From NCBI RefSeq assembly GCF_050268245.1, contig NZ_JBNNGK010000006.1, positions 156,350 to 220,349 of the forward strand: 64,000 nt of DNA. Reading direction: 5' to 3'. The DNA comes from JBNNGK01 sp050268245. Its GTDB lineage: Bacteria > Pseudomonadota > Gammaproteobacteria > Enterobacterales > Enterobacteriaceae. The notes below the pieces were generated by a model. It ran no database searches and was not told where the DNA came from. It was given only the letters and a program-made list of their open reading frames with translations. Both the position numbers and the translations under genes were made by a program. Every line of letters begins with the position of its first letter. The stretch's first letter is position 1. Below are positions 36,521 through 45,404 of the stretch, one piece after another.

Positions 36521-37210
36521 ATGATGCCACATCCCGCACTGGACGTTCTGATCGTCGAAGATGAACCACAACTGGCAACGCTGCACGCAGAGTTTATCGC
36601 AAAAAATTTTAATCTGCGCTTGGCCGCCTATGCCGCATCGCTGGCCGAAGCCAAAATCAAGGTAGTCACCTACCGACCACGTTTGATCCTACTCGACAAC
36701 TTTCTACCCGATGGCCAAGGTATTGAGTTAATGGAAGAGGCCGCGGTGAAAAACCCAGGTTGTTCGGTCATTTTTATCACCGCTGCCAGCGATATGCAGA
36801 CCTGTAGCCAAGCGATTCGTAACGGTGCGTTCGATTATCTGCTAAAACCGGTTTCCTACAAGCGACTACGCAATTCGCTGGAACGCTTTATGCAGTTTGT
36901 GCAGACTCAACATACATTCAAGGTGATAGACCAAAATAACATTGATGCACTATACAATTTGCAATCCAAACAGTTTTCCAGTGAACCCAGCGCCAAAGGC
37001 ATAGAGCCCAATACCTTAGAATTAGTGCAAGCGTTGTTTATCAGACAACCCGAGCGCGCGCATGCCGTAGAGGATATTGTCGAGCAGGTGGGCATCAGCA
37101 AAACCACCGCACGCCGTTATCTGGAGTTTTGCATCAGCACACAGTTTGTTCGTGTCGAGATGGTCTACGGGCATATCGGCCATCCCAGACGATTATATCG
37201 CAAGACGTAA
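36521..37210 (+). CDS. CitB/DpiA-type response regulator
   Basis: A 229-residue regulator with a receiver domain (phosphoacceptor Asp in LLDNFLPDG, near residue 60; partner Thr/Lys in FITAAS and LKPVS) and a C-terminal helix-turn-helix (VGISKTTARRYLEF). It matches the CitB/DpiA/DcuR family in length and domain order. Two adjacent ATGs (36521, 36524) are possible. Likely activates the divergent 2-HCT transporter. Confidence 0.88.
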   Translation: MMPHPALDVLIVEDEPQLATLHAEFIAKNFNLRLAAYAASLAEAKIKVVTYRPRLILLDNFLPDGQGIELMEEAAVKNPGCSVIFITAASDMQTCSQAIRNGAFDYLLKPVSYKRLRNSLERFMQFVQTQHTFKVIDQNNIDALYNLQSKQFSSEPSAKGIEPNTLELVQALFIRQPERAHAVEDIVEQVGISKTTARRYLEFCISTQFVRVEMVYGHIGHPRRLYRKT

Positions 37211-37611
37211 TGACATCTGGCTGTCATAAATAGCGGTTAACATCACTATTGCGATGCCATCTCTATATCATTTTTTCGTTAAATATTGATAATTTCGCCC
37301 GGCCATTATCCAGGTGTTTTATTGCAGATAATTATCTAGATAATCTGCCATATTCATGTCACTTACCACTGATTATTTCCAGCAAAAAACCGTAGAAAAC
37401 CCGATTAATTCCGCACTCTTATTAAGTATATTTTCACCTACTATCAGCTTACCCTAAACAATAAAAACATTAATGTAAAACGCCGTCAAAATCGACAACC
37501 TGACATTAGGACTTGTCTCAAATGCTCACTGTGCTAGGGTATAGACCATTATTATTTTCTTGTAGGACATTTTTTATAGTTTGAAATAACCCAGAGGAAA
37601 CAGCACATTGC
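37211..37611. other. proU upstream region
   Basis: About 400 bases, very AT-rich, no gene. It resembles the curved, H-NS-bound DNA upstream of proU in E. coli. A weak promoter candidate is TTGTCT (37513-37518) with TAGGGT (37535-37540) 16 bases later. Confidence 0.5.
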
Positions 37612-38814
37612 ATGGCAATTAAACTCGAAGTAAAGAACCTATATAAGATATTCGGTGAGCACCCAGAACGGGCATTTAAACTGATAGACAAGGGGCTCAA
37701 TAAAGACCAGCTGTTTGAAAAAACCGGCTTATCACTCGGCGTTAAAAATGCCAATCTGGCCATTGAAGAAGGCGAAATATTTGTCATCATGGGGCTTTCC
37801 GGTTCGGGGAAATCCACCCTGGTACGCCTTCTCAATCGTCTGATAGAACCAACCCGCGGTGAAGTACTGATTGACGGCGAAGATATTGCAAAAATATCGG
37901 ATGTTGCACTTCGCACCGTACGCAGAAATAAGATCAGCATGGTGTTCCAATCATTCGCACTGATGCCGCACATGACCGTAGTGAATAATACGGCATTTGG
38001 CATGGAGTTAGCGGGTGTGCCGCCGCAGGAACGGCAGGAAAAAGCGCGGGAAGCACTGCGTCAAGTTGGGCTAGAGAATTACGCGCACTCTTATCCTGAT
38101 GAACTTTCTGGCGGTATGCGTCAGCGCGTCGGCTTAGCCCGCGCTCTAGCCAATAATCCAGATATATTATTAATGGACGAAGCCTTTTCGGCCCTCGATC
38201 CATTAATTCGTACTGAAATGCAGGATGAACTGGTGAAACTGCAGGCCAAACACCAGCGCACTATCGTATTTATTTCTCACGATCTGGATGAGGCAATGCG
38301 AATTGGCGATCGTATCGCCATTATGCAAGGGGGTGAGGTCATTCAAGTCGGTACGCCGGATGAAATACTGAATAATCCAGCCAATGACTATGTGCGTAAT
38401 TTCTTCCGCGGTGTTGATATTAGCCACGTCTTCAGCGCAAAAGATATTGCCAAACGCCGTCCTGTCACCTTAATTCGCAAAACCCCCGGTTTTGGTCCGC
38501 GTTCAGCTTTACAACTGTTGCGCGATGAAGACCGCGATTACGGCTACGTTCTCGAACGTGGGCAGAAATTTATCGGTGTAGTGTCGATAGACTCTCTGAA
38601 AAAAGCACTGTCAGAAGGCAATACGCTCGATGATGCCCTGTTGGATGCCCCCGCCCCCGTACCGGCCGACACCCCCCTCAGCGAATTGATTTCGCTGGTT
38701 GCACAAGCGCCATGCGCCGTACCGGTGATCGGTGAAGAAAACAGCTATATCGGCATTATCTCCAAAGGCATGCTATTGCAAGCTTTAGACAAAGAGGGCC
38801 CAGCGAATGAGTGA
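37612..38814 (+). CDS. proV: Glycine betaine/proline ABC transporter ATPase ProV
   Basis: ATPase of the ProU osmoprotectant importer. The 400-residue length equals E. coli. Walker A is GLSGSGKST (about 60), signature LSGGMRQR, Walker B ILLMDEAFSALDP, then CBS domains at about 280-395 (VSIDSLK and IGIISKG) that sense ionic strength in related transporters. Overlaps proW by eight bases. Confidence 0.96.
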   Translation: MAIKLEVKNLYKIFGEHPERAFKLIDKGLNKDQLFEKTGLSLGVKNANLAIEEGEIFVIMGLSGSGKSTLVRLLNRLIEPTRGEVLIDGEDIAKISDVALRTVRRNKISMVFQSFALMPHMTVVNNTAFGMELAGVPPQERQEKAREALRQVGLENYAHSYPDELSGGMRQRVGLARALANNPDILLMDEAFSALDPLIRTEMQDELVKLQAKHQRTIVFISHDLDEAMRIGDRIAIMQGGEVIQVGTPDEILNNPANDYVRNFFRGVDISHVFSAKDIAKRRPVTLIRKTPGFGPRSALQLLRDEDRDYGYVLERGQKFIGVVSIDSLKKALSEGNTLDDALLDAPAPVPADTPLSELISLVAQAPCAVPVIGEENSYIGIISKGMLLQALDKEGPANE

Positions 38815-39967
38815 TACTCCCCAAGATCCCTGGGCGGCCACTTCCGCCGCCCCTACCCAAGATGCCGCCACACAGGCCGCCTCTTCCTCCAGTGACCCTT
38901 GGGCAAATGCTTCTGCCGCCGATGCGCCAGCAAGCAATGGCAGTGATGCCTGGTCGACTACCCCACCGCCAGCAGCCCATGATGCCGGTAATCAAGCAGC
39001 ACAGGGGGCAGATTGGCTCAACAGCGCACCGGCACAGCCGGAACATTTCAATTTGCTCGATCCGTTCCACAAAGCCTGGGTTCCCTTTGATTCTTGGGTC
39101 ACGCAGGGGATTGACTGGCTGGTTCTGCACTTTCGCCCGCTGTTTCAGGGGATTCGCGTCCCGGTCGATGTCATCCTCAGTGGGTTCCAGCAGTTGCTGC
39201 TTGGCATGCCTGCCCCCATCGCCATTCTGATTTTCTCGCTGATTGCCTGGCAGGTTTCCAGTCTGGGCATGGGCGCGGCGACACTGGTTTCATTGATAGC
39301 CATCGGTGCAATCGGTGCCTGGTCACAAGCCATGGTGACATTGGCGCTGGTACTGACCGCATTGTTCTTCTGTATTGTCATAGGATTGCCACTCGGCATA
39401 TGGCTGGCGCGTAGCAAGCATGCGGCCAATATCATCCGCCCACTGCTCGATGCGATGCAAACCACACCGGCATTCGTTTATCTGGTACCGATTGTCATGT
39501 TATTCGGTATCGGCAATGTGCCGGGCGTGGTGGTTACCATCATCTTTGCGCTGCCGCCGATTGTGCGCCTGACCATTCTGGGTATCAACCAGGTGCCAGA
39601 CGATCTGATTGAGGCGGCAAAATCCTTCGGTGCCAGCCCGCGCCAACTGCTGTTCAAAGTCCAGTTACCTTTGGCCATGCCCACCATTATGGCGGGCGTT
39701 AACCAAACGCTAATGCTGGCACTGTCGATGGTGGTGATCGCTTCGATGATTGCTGTCGGTGGCCTGGGCCAGATGGTGCTCCGCGGCATTGGCCGTCTGG
39801 ATATGGGGCTAGCTGCCGTGGGGGGGGTCGGTATCGTTATTCTGGCGATTATTCTCGATCGACTCACACAATCTTTAGGCCGCGACCGCCGTACCAAAGG
39901 CGTAGGTCGTTGGTACGCTCACGGCCCAATAGGCCTGCTCAGTCGTCCTTTCATCAAGAAACCTTGA
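38807..39967 (+). CDS. proW: Glycine betaine/proline ABC permease ProW
   Basis: Membrane permease of ProU. The 386-residue protein has the unusually long N-terminal cytoplasmic/periplasmic tail of ProW, here Ala/Pro-rich for about 75 residues, then about seven TM helices and the EAA loop (LIEAAKSFGASPRQLLFKVQLP) that contacts ProV. Eight-base overlap with proV. Confidence 0.95.
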   Translation: MSDTPQDPWAATSAAPTQDAATQAASSSSDPWANASAADAPASNGSDAWSTTPPPAAHDAGNQAAQGADWLNSAPAQPEHFNLLDPFHKAWVPFDSWVTQGIDWLVLHFRPLFQGIRVPVDVILSGFQQLLLGMPAPIAILIFSLIAWQVSSLGMGAATLVSLIAIGAIGAWSQAMVTLALVLTALFFCIVIGLPLGIWLARSKHAANIIRPLLDAMQTTPAFVYLVPIVMLFGIGNVPGVVVTIIFALPPIVRLTILGINQVPDDLIEAAKSFGASPRQLLFKVQLPLAMPTIMAGVNQTLMLALSMVVIASMIAVGGLGQMVLRGIGRLDMGLAAVGGVGIVILAIILDRLTQSLGRDRRTKGVGRWYAHGPIGLLSRPFIKKP

Positions 39968-40031
39968 TCGCCCTCCCCTCGGCAAAAATGCTGAGGGGAG
40001 CGGTTGCATGCATAAAACATGAGGAACCACG

Positions 40032-41027
40032 ATGCGCTCGACAGGAATTTGGGCTAGCGCCCTGGCTTTATTACTCAGCACACCGGCCTTTGCCGCCGAC
40101 CTACCCGGCAAAGGCATCACGGTAAAACCATTGCAAAGCACGCTTGCAGAAGAAAGCTTCCAGACTGAGTTAGTCAATCGGGCACTGGAAAAGCTGGGCT
40201 ATGAGGTTCAGCCAACCGGTGAAGTGGATTACAACGTTGCCTATACCTCAATCGCCTCAGGCGATGCTACCTACATGGCCGTGAATTGGGATCCATTGCA
40301 AACTGACATGTTCAACCACGCGGGCGGTGAAAAAGCGTTTTATCGCCAAGGTACCTATATCGCCAATGCCGCTCAGGGCTATCTGATCGATAAAAAAACC
40401 GCAGACCAATACCACATTACCGATCTCTCACAGCTGAAAGATCCCAAACTGGCGCGGCTGTTCGATGCGGATGGTGATGGCAAAGCCGATTTGGCCGGTT
40501 GTGAGCCGGGTTGGGTGTGTGGAAGAGTTATCGACGCGCAGATCAACGCCTATGGATTGAGCAATACCGTAACGCAAAAACAGGGAAACTATGCCGCCAT
40601 CATTGCCGACACCCTCACGCGCTACAAACAACAAAAACCCGTGCTGTATTTTACTTGGACACCGTATTGGGTTAGCGATGAATTGGTGCCTGGCCGTGAT
40701 GTCGTCTGGCTGACGGTGCCGTTTTCAGTGACCCCAGGCTCACTGAAAGATCTCGATACCGCGCTACCGAACGGGAAAAACTACGGTTTCCCGGTCAATA
40801 ACGAGCATATCGTCGCCAATAAACAATGGGCGCAGGCTAACCCGGCCGCCGCCAAGCTGTTTGCCATCATGCGGTTGCCGCTGGCGGATGTAAACGCGCA
40901 AAACTTGCGGATGCGTAACGGTGAGAACAGCAGTGCTGATATTCAACGACACGTAGATGGTTGGATAAAAGCCCACCAGGCCACCTTTGACAGTTGGATC
41001 AACACGGCTGCTGCGGCAGCGAAATAA
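40032..41027 (+). CDS. Second ProX-like glycine betaine-binding protein (divergent copy)
   Basis: A 331-residue periplasmic binding protein with signal peptide ending TPAFAADLPG. It keeps the aromatic-box tryptophans (VNWDPL, EPGWVC, FTWTPYWV). By eye it is about 70% identical to the next gene but is the less canonical copy: it has GWVCGRVIDAQ where ProX proteins have GWGCE. GAGGAA precedes the ATG. It follows proW by 64 bases and so belongs to the proU operon. It may have a different ligand range or affinity. Confidence 0.9.
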   Translation: MRSTGIWASALALLLSTPAFAADLPGKGITVKPLQSTLAEESFQTELVNRALEKLGYEVQPTGEVDYNVAYTSIASGDATYMAVNWDPLQTDMFNHAGGEKAFYRQGTYIANAAQGYLIDKKTADQYHITDLSQLKDPKLARLFDADGDGKADLAGCEPGWVCGRVIDAQINAYGLSNTVTQKQGNYAAIIADTLTRYKQQKPVLYFTWTPYWVSDELVPGRDVVWLTVPFSVTPGSLKDLDTALPNGKNYGFPVNNEHIVANKQWAQANPAAAKLFAIMRLPLADVNAQNLRMRNGENSSADIQRHVDGWIKAHQATFDSWINTAAAAAK

Positions 41028-41079
41028 TCCTTACGCGCCGGAAATCCCGGCTTAACATCATTAATAAAGGTATTTCACT

Positions 41080-42081
41080 ATGCGCAAAACAGGAATATGG
41101 GCCATTGCCCTCACCACACTCATCGGTTCGCAAGCGGCCAGCGCCGACGCGCTTCCGGGAAAAGGCATCACCGTGCAACCGGTACAAAGCACCATCTCGG
41201 AAGAAACCTTCCAAACGCTTTTGGTTAGCAGAGCCCTGGAAAAACTGGGTTACAACGTCAAAGCACCACGGGAAGTGGATTATAACGTCGCCTATACCTC
41301 CATCGCGTCCGGTGACGCCACCTTTCTGGCCGTGAATTGGGATCCACTACATGCCGATCAATATAAGGCAGCCGGCGGCGACGCCAAGTTTTACCGTGAC
41401 GGGGTATATATCGATGGCGCCGCACAGGGTTATCTGATCGATAAAAAAACCGCTGAGCAGTATCACATTACCAACATTGAACAGCTTAAAGATCCGAAAA
41501 TCGCTAAACTGTTTGATGCCAACGGTGATGGCAAAGCGGATATGACCGGTTGTACCCCGGGCTGGGGCTGCGAAGCAGTAATTAACCATCAGATCGATGC
41601 CTATGGTTTGAGCAACACGGTCGAACATAACCAAGGTAACTATGCAGCAATGATCGCCGACACCATTACGCGTTATAAAGAAGGTAAACCCATTCTTTAT
41701 TACACTTGGACGCCCTATTGGGTGAGTGACGTATTGGTGCCGGGTCGCGATGTTGTCTGGCTGCAAGTGCCATTCTCCTCTCTGCCAGGCGAGCAGAAAG
41801 GTGTCGATACCAAGCTACCTAATGGCGCCAATTATGGCTTCCCAGTCAATACCATGCGTATTGTCGCCAATAAGAAATGGGCGCAAGCCAATCCGGCTGC
41901 AGCCAAGTTGTTTTCAATCATGAAACTGCCGATTGCCGATGTGAATGCGCAAAATCTGCGGATGCATGAAGGTCAATCGTCAGAGACCGATATTGAAAAC
42001 CACGTCAATGGCTGGATTAAAGCGCACCAAGCCACCTTCGACGGTTGGGTGAAAACGGCCGAACAGGCTGCCAAGCCATAA
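41080..42081 (+). CDS. proX: Glycine betaine-binding protein ProX
   Basis: A 333-residue binding protein with signal peptide (ending near QAASADALPG). Its text GWGCEAVINHQIDAYG and HNQGNYAAMIAD tracks E. coli ProX more closely than the preceding copy, so I call this one the orthologue. Aromatic-box tryptophans are intact. It is 52 bases after the other copy and ends proU; a hairpin follows directly. Confidence 0.94.
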   Translation: MRKTGIWAIALTTLIGSQAASADALPGKGITVQPVQSTISEETFQTLLVSRALEKLGYNVKAPREVDYNVAYTSIASGDATFLAVNWDPLHADQYKAAGGDAKFYRDGVYIDGAAQGYLIDKKTAEQYHITNIEQLKDPKIAKLFDANGDGKADMTGCTPGWGCEAVINHQIDAYGLSNTVEHNQGNYAAMIADTITRYKEGKPILYYTWTPYWVSDVLVPGRDVVWLQVPFSSLPGEQKGVDTKLPNGANYGFPVNTMRIVANKKWAQANPAAAKLFSIMKLPIADVNAQNLRMHEGQSSETDIENHVNGWIKAHQATFDGWVKTAEQAAKP

Positions 42082-42087
42082 CACCGT

Positions 42088-42117
42088 GTTTGAAGCGCAC
42101 TGCGGTGCGCTTCAAAC
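42088..42117. terminator. Hairpin after proX
   Basis: GTTTGAAGCGCAC and GTGCGCTTCAAAC are a perfect 13-pair stem with a TGCG loop, six bases past proX. It lacks a T run, so it may stabilise the mRNA end instead of terminating; a proper terminator follows at 42247. Confidence 0.6.
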
Positions 42118-42184
42118 AGCTGACAAAGCCCGTTATTAGGGAAAGCGTGGCTGTGGGGTCGTAGTGGCGTAAGCCACCGGAGCG

Positions 42185-42237
42185 CCCCTCGCTACGCTAG
42201 GCCCGGGTATCTCGGGACATCAGGCGACTTCGTCACC
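42185..42237. repeat. Dispersed intergenic repeat, copy B
   Basis: About 53 bases that match the reverse complement of 8190-8242 (CCCCTCGCTA, GGGTATCTCGG, CATCAG shared). Lies between proX and a LysR gene, flanked by hairpins. Confidence 0.6.
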
Positions 42238-42246
42238 AAACTCAAG

Positions 42247-42267
42247 CGCACTTCGGTGCGTTTTTTT
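42247..42267 (+). terminator. Terminator downstream of proU
   Basis: CGCAC-TTCG-GTGCG followed by a seven-T run (42261-42267). It also lies at the 3' end of the convergent LysR gene. Confidence 0.75.
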
Positions 42268-43150
42268 ACTCCTCTCCCAGCAACATAATCTCGCTAAATT
42301 GTAAAAAACGCTCTGCGGCTTTGGTTAACGGCTGATTCCATACGCAATAAACCTGCCGACGTGGGCTTTCTACTATCGGGATCGCCACCAGTGCCGTTAA
42401 ACGCTGGGCGGTAGAAACCGGCACAATGCCAGCAGCTAAGCCGCATCGCACCAGATTCTCCAACCATTCAATATGATCAATCTCAAAGCTGACATGCCGC
42501 TTAATACCAGCCGCCTGAAACGCACGATCGGTTTGCCGCCGAGCGCCCGTACCACTGTAAAAGTCTACCAGCGGCACCTGCGCCAATGCCTGCAACGTCA
42601 CATTCTGACAGGCAGCCAATGAATGCTGCGCCGATACCAGAGCCACCAACGGCTCATCACTTAATTGACGATGCGAAATCGGCAGCATGTCTTTATCACC
42701 CGGCCAAATGCCCACAAAGGCGACGTCTGTATTTTGTTGGCGCACATCCTCCAATAACTGCTCACTCATCCCAACGTACAAACGAATATTGACCGCCGGA
42801 TGATGCCGATGAAAATCACCCAGTGTTTCTGTCAGGTCTATCGCATTTATCGTTGAAATCGTGCCAATCGTCAGCGTGCCCGAAATCGTGCCGCTGGCCG
42901 CTACAACCTCATCGACCAACATTTGTTTCGCCGTTAATAATCGTTGCGCTGGTTTGATAAATGCCAGCCCCGCAGAGGTCAACGCGACTTTGCGCGATGT
43001 ACGCTCGAACAAGACACAGCCCAACTCGCCTTCCAGTTTGGCAATCTGGTGGCTAAGTGCCGACTGTACCGTATGGCAACGCTGCGCCGCACGTGTAAAA
43101 CTCTGTTCTTCAGCCACCGCTAATGCATAACGAATCTGTTTAAGGTTCAT
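42266..43150 (-). CDS. LysR-family transcriptional regulator
   Basis: A 294-residue regulator with N-terminal helix-turn-helix (FTRAAQRCHTVQSALSHQIAKLE) and an effector-binding C-terminus. Divergent from a YgaY-like MFS gene with a short palindrome between them, so it probably controls that efflux gene. Ligand unknown. Confidence 0.9.
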   Translation of the reverse strand: MNLKQIRYALAVAEEQSFTRAAQRCHTVQSALSHQIAKLEGELGCVLFERTSRKVALTSAGLAFIKPAQRLLTAKQMLVDEVVAASGTISGTLTIGTISTINAIDLTETLGDFHRHHPAVNIRLYVGMSEQLLEDVRQQNTDVAFVGIWPGDKDMLPISHRQLSDEPLVALVSAQHSLAACQNVTLQALAQVPLVDFYSGTGARRQTDRAFQAAGIKRHVSFEIDHIEWLENLVRCGLAAGIVPVSTAQRLTALVAIPIVESPRRQVYCVWNQPLTKAAERFLQFSEIMLLGEE

Positions 43151-43205
43151 GTCATCTATCGCGAAATGAGATAAATCAAATGAAAATTATACATTGGATT
43201 CAGGT

Positions 43206-43221
43206 TATCGGGTGCCCGATA
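43206..43221. promoter_or_regulatory. Palindrome in LysR-MFS divergent region
   Basis: TATCGGG-TG-CCCGATA, a perfect seven-base inverted repeat 32 bases before the MFS start. Possible operator of the adjacent LysR regulator. Confidence 0.45.
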
Positions 43222-43252
43222 CTTATGCCTCTTTCTCCTGTGATATGAAATC

Positions 43253-44452
43253 ATGACAACGACAACAGAACACCCCGGCCTCAGCCCGGCACTGATCGCG
43301 CTGATTGCCGTCGCGACCGGCTTGGCCGTCGCCAGTAATTACTATGCCCAGCCGCTGCTGGAAACCATCGCACAACATTTTAATCTCTCCGTTAATCAGG
43401 CCGGTTTTATTGTCACCGCGGCTCAACTGGGTTACGCCGTCGGCTTGCTATTTTTGGTGCCCCTTGGCGATATGTTCGAACGACGCGGACTGATCGTCTT
43501 TATGACACTGTTAGCCGCAGGCGGCATGCTAATTACCGCGAGCTCAACCACGTTACCCGTGATGATCCTGGGTACCGCGCTCACCGGTCTGTTCTCCGTG
43601 GTAGCGCAGATTCTGGTACCGCTGGCCGCAACGCTTGCGCATCCCGACAAACGTGGCAAAACCGTCGGTATTATCATGAGTGGGTTACTGCTGGGCATCT
43701 TGCTCGCGCGTACCGTCGCCGGTGCGCTGGCATCACTCGGCGGTTGGCGCACCATTTATTGGGTAGCCAGCGTACTGATGATCGCAATGGCGCTGATCTT
43801 GTGGCGGGCGTTACCACGCTATAAACAGCATACCGGGCTAAATTATCCACAGTTGCTGAAGTCCATTTTTGTCTTGTTTAGCAGCACGCCGCTGTTGCGA
43901 ACCCGCGCCCTGCTCGGTGCCCTGTCGTTTGCCAATTTCAGTGTCCTGTGGACATCGATGGCCTTCCTGTTGGCATCACCGCCTTTCGGTTACTCCGAAG
44001 GGGTGATTGGTTTATTCGGTTTAGTAGGTGCCGCGGGTGCTTTAGCCGCGTCACGCGCTGGGCATTTAGCCGACCAGGGCAAAGCCGGCCTGACCACAAC
44101 GATTGGCTTGGTTTTATTATTGCTGTCATGGATACCCATTGCGCTGGCTAAACAATCGTTGTGGGCGCTAGTGCTTGGCATCATCCTATTGGATCTGGCC
44201 GTTCAGGCCGTTCACGTCACCAATCAGAGTGTGATGTATCGCATTATGCCAGAGGCGCGTAATCGCCTAACAGCCGGTTATATGACCAGCTATTTTATCG
44301 GCGGTGCCTTGGGCTCATTGCTATCAGCCTCTGCCTATCAGCATGCTGGCTGGAACGGTGTTGCCATCGCCGGTGGTGTGTTATGCCTTTTCAATCTGCT
44401 TATCTGGTGGCTGGGTAAACGTTACGAAGGACAAATTGAAATACAGAGTTAA
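43253..44452 (+). CDS. MFS transporter, YgaY-like
   Basis: A 399-residue 12-TM major-facilitator protein. Recognisable features are NYYAQPLLETIA near the start, motif A-like PLGDMFERR and ARTVAGALASLGGWR. E. coli carries a disrupted ygaY between proX and mprA; this gene occupies the same place and is intact. Substrate unknown. It is divergent from its LysR neighbour. Confidence 0.82.
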   Translation: MTTTTEHPGLSPALIALIAVATGLAVASNYYAQPLLETIAQHFNLSVNQAGFIVTAAQLGYAVGLLFLVPLGDMFERRGLIVFMTLLAAGGMLITASSTTLPVMILGTALTGLFSVVAQILVPLAATLAHPDKRGKTVGIIMSGLLLGILLARTVAGALASLGGWRTIYWVASVLMIAMALILWRALPRYKQHTGLNYPQLLKSIFVLFSSTPLLRTRALLGALSFANFSVLWTSMAFLLASPPFGYSEGVIGLFGLVGAAGALAASRAGHLADQGKAGLTTTIGLVLLLLSWIPIALAKQSLWALVLGIILLDLAVQAVHVTNQSVMYRIMPEARNRLTAGYMTSYFIGGALGSLLSASAYQHAGWNGVAIAGGVLCLFNLLIWWLGKRYEGQIEIQS

Positions 44453-44855
44453 CCTGCCAACCGGATAATTATGGTAGCTCAGGGTTAACAATAACGCGTG
44501 AGTTACTCATCGGCTGGGCATGAAGGTTTTGCCCAGCCAATCCTGTGTTCGAATCATTAAATCCCCCACCATGCGGTAACGCCCCACTAAGCATCACATT
44601 GTGACGCCCATTGATGGCTGACTGATGACCTCTGACAGATAAAAACGCGCGTATTACATTAAATTAATTTATGATTTTCAGTTAACATAAAGCACGGTTT
44701 TGTACACCAAAGCCGCTACGCTTTACCTACGCGCAGTGAAAATTGACAAACAACTGACAAATGACACGAATTGCTAAATTATTCATTCGGCTTAACACTT
44801 ACACTGGTAATAACTGTTGTTACTATACCAAGAGAAATTAATGAGGCCCCAAATT
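44453..44855. other. intergenic region between ygaY-like gene and mprA
   Basis: About 400 bases. A GGCTGGGC/GCCCAGCC hairpin (44512-44538) without a T run may end the MFS transcript. A likely mprA promoter is listed apart. No gene seen. Confidence 0.5.
44798..44826 (+). promoter_or_regulatory. Candidate mprA promoter
   Basis: CTTACA (44798-44803), 17-base spacer and TACTAT (44821-44826), upstream of mprA. The -10 and the following AAATTAATGAGG resemble the E. coli mprA leader. Confidence 0.5.
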
Positions 44856-45374
44856 ATGGAAAGCTCGTTTACTCCTATAGAAAACATGCTGAATTTCCGT
44901 GCAAAGCGTCAACAGAACTTCCCTTATCAAGAAATTTTACTGACCCGTTTGTGCATGCACATGCAAAGCAAACTGCTAGAAAATCGTAATAAAATGCTAA
45001 AAGCGCAAGGGATAAACGAAACCCTGTTTATGGCGTTAATTACCCTTGATGCCCAAGAGAACCACAGCATTCAACCTTCTGAACTCAGCTCTGCGCTCGG
45101 CTCGTCACGTACCAACGCCACACGTATCGCCGACGAATTGGAAAAGCGTGGCTGGATTGAGCGCCGGGAAAGTGACAACGATCGCCGCTGTCTGCATCTG
45201 CATTTGACGCCACAAGGAGAGGAGTTCCTGGCTCAGTTGCTGCCCCCTCAGCACAAATGTTTGCATTTCCTTTGGTCCACGCTGAATGATGATGAACAAC
45301 AACAGCTTGAGCACCTCACCCGCAAACTATTAACACGTCTGGATCACATGGAAGTCACAGAACAGTTCGCTTAA
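44856..45374 (+). CDS. mprA: MarR-family repressor MprA (EmrR)
   Basis: Repressor of the emr efflux operon, released by uncouplers and other drugs. Starting at MESSFTPIENML (ATG 44856) gives 172 residues, close to E. coli (176). The block LLTRLCMHMQSKLLENRNKMLKA is highly conserved, as is the winged helix (SSRTNATRIADELEKRGW). An upstream in-frame stretch lies in the promoter and is not used. An outer-membrane channel gene follows after 30 bases. Confidence 0.95.
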   Translation: MESSFTPIENMLNFRAKRQQNFPYQEILLTRLCMHMQSKLLENRNKMLKAQGINETLFMALITLDAQENHSIQPSELSSALGSSRTNATRIADELEKRGWIERRESDNDRRCLHLHLTPQGEEFLAQLLPPQHKCLHFLWSTLNDDEQQQLEHLTRKLLTRLDHMEVTEQFA

Positions 45375-45404
45375 CTCCCTATTTCTGTGCAGGTAACAAA
45401 ATTT

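Noticed and set aside
40032..42081. Two proX genes as an assembly duplication artefact
   Set aside because: They differ throughout at about 30% of residues, so they are real, separate genes.
42088..42117. Read as an intrinsic terminator for proU
   Set aside because: Perfect stem but no T run; kept only as a hairpin with a better terminator at 42247.
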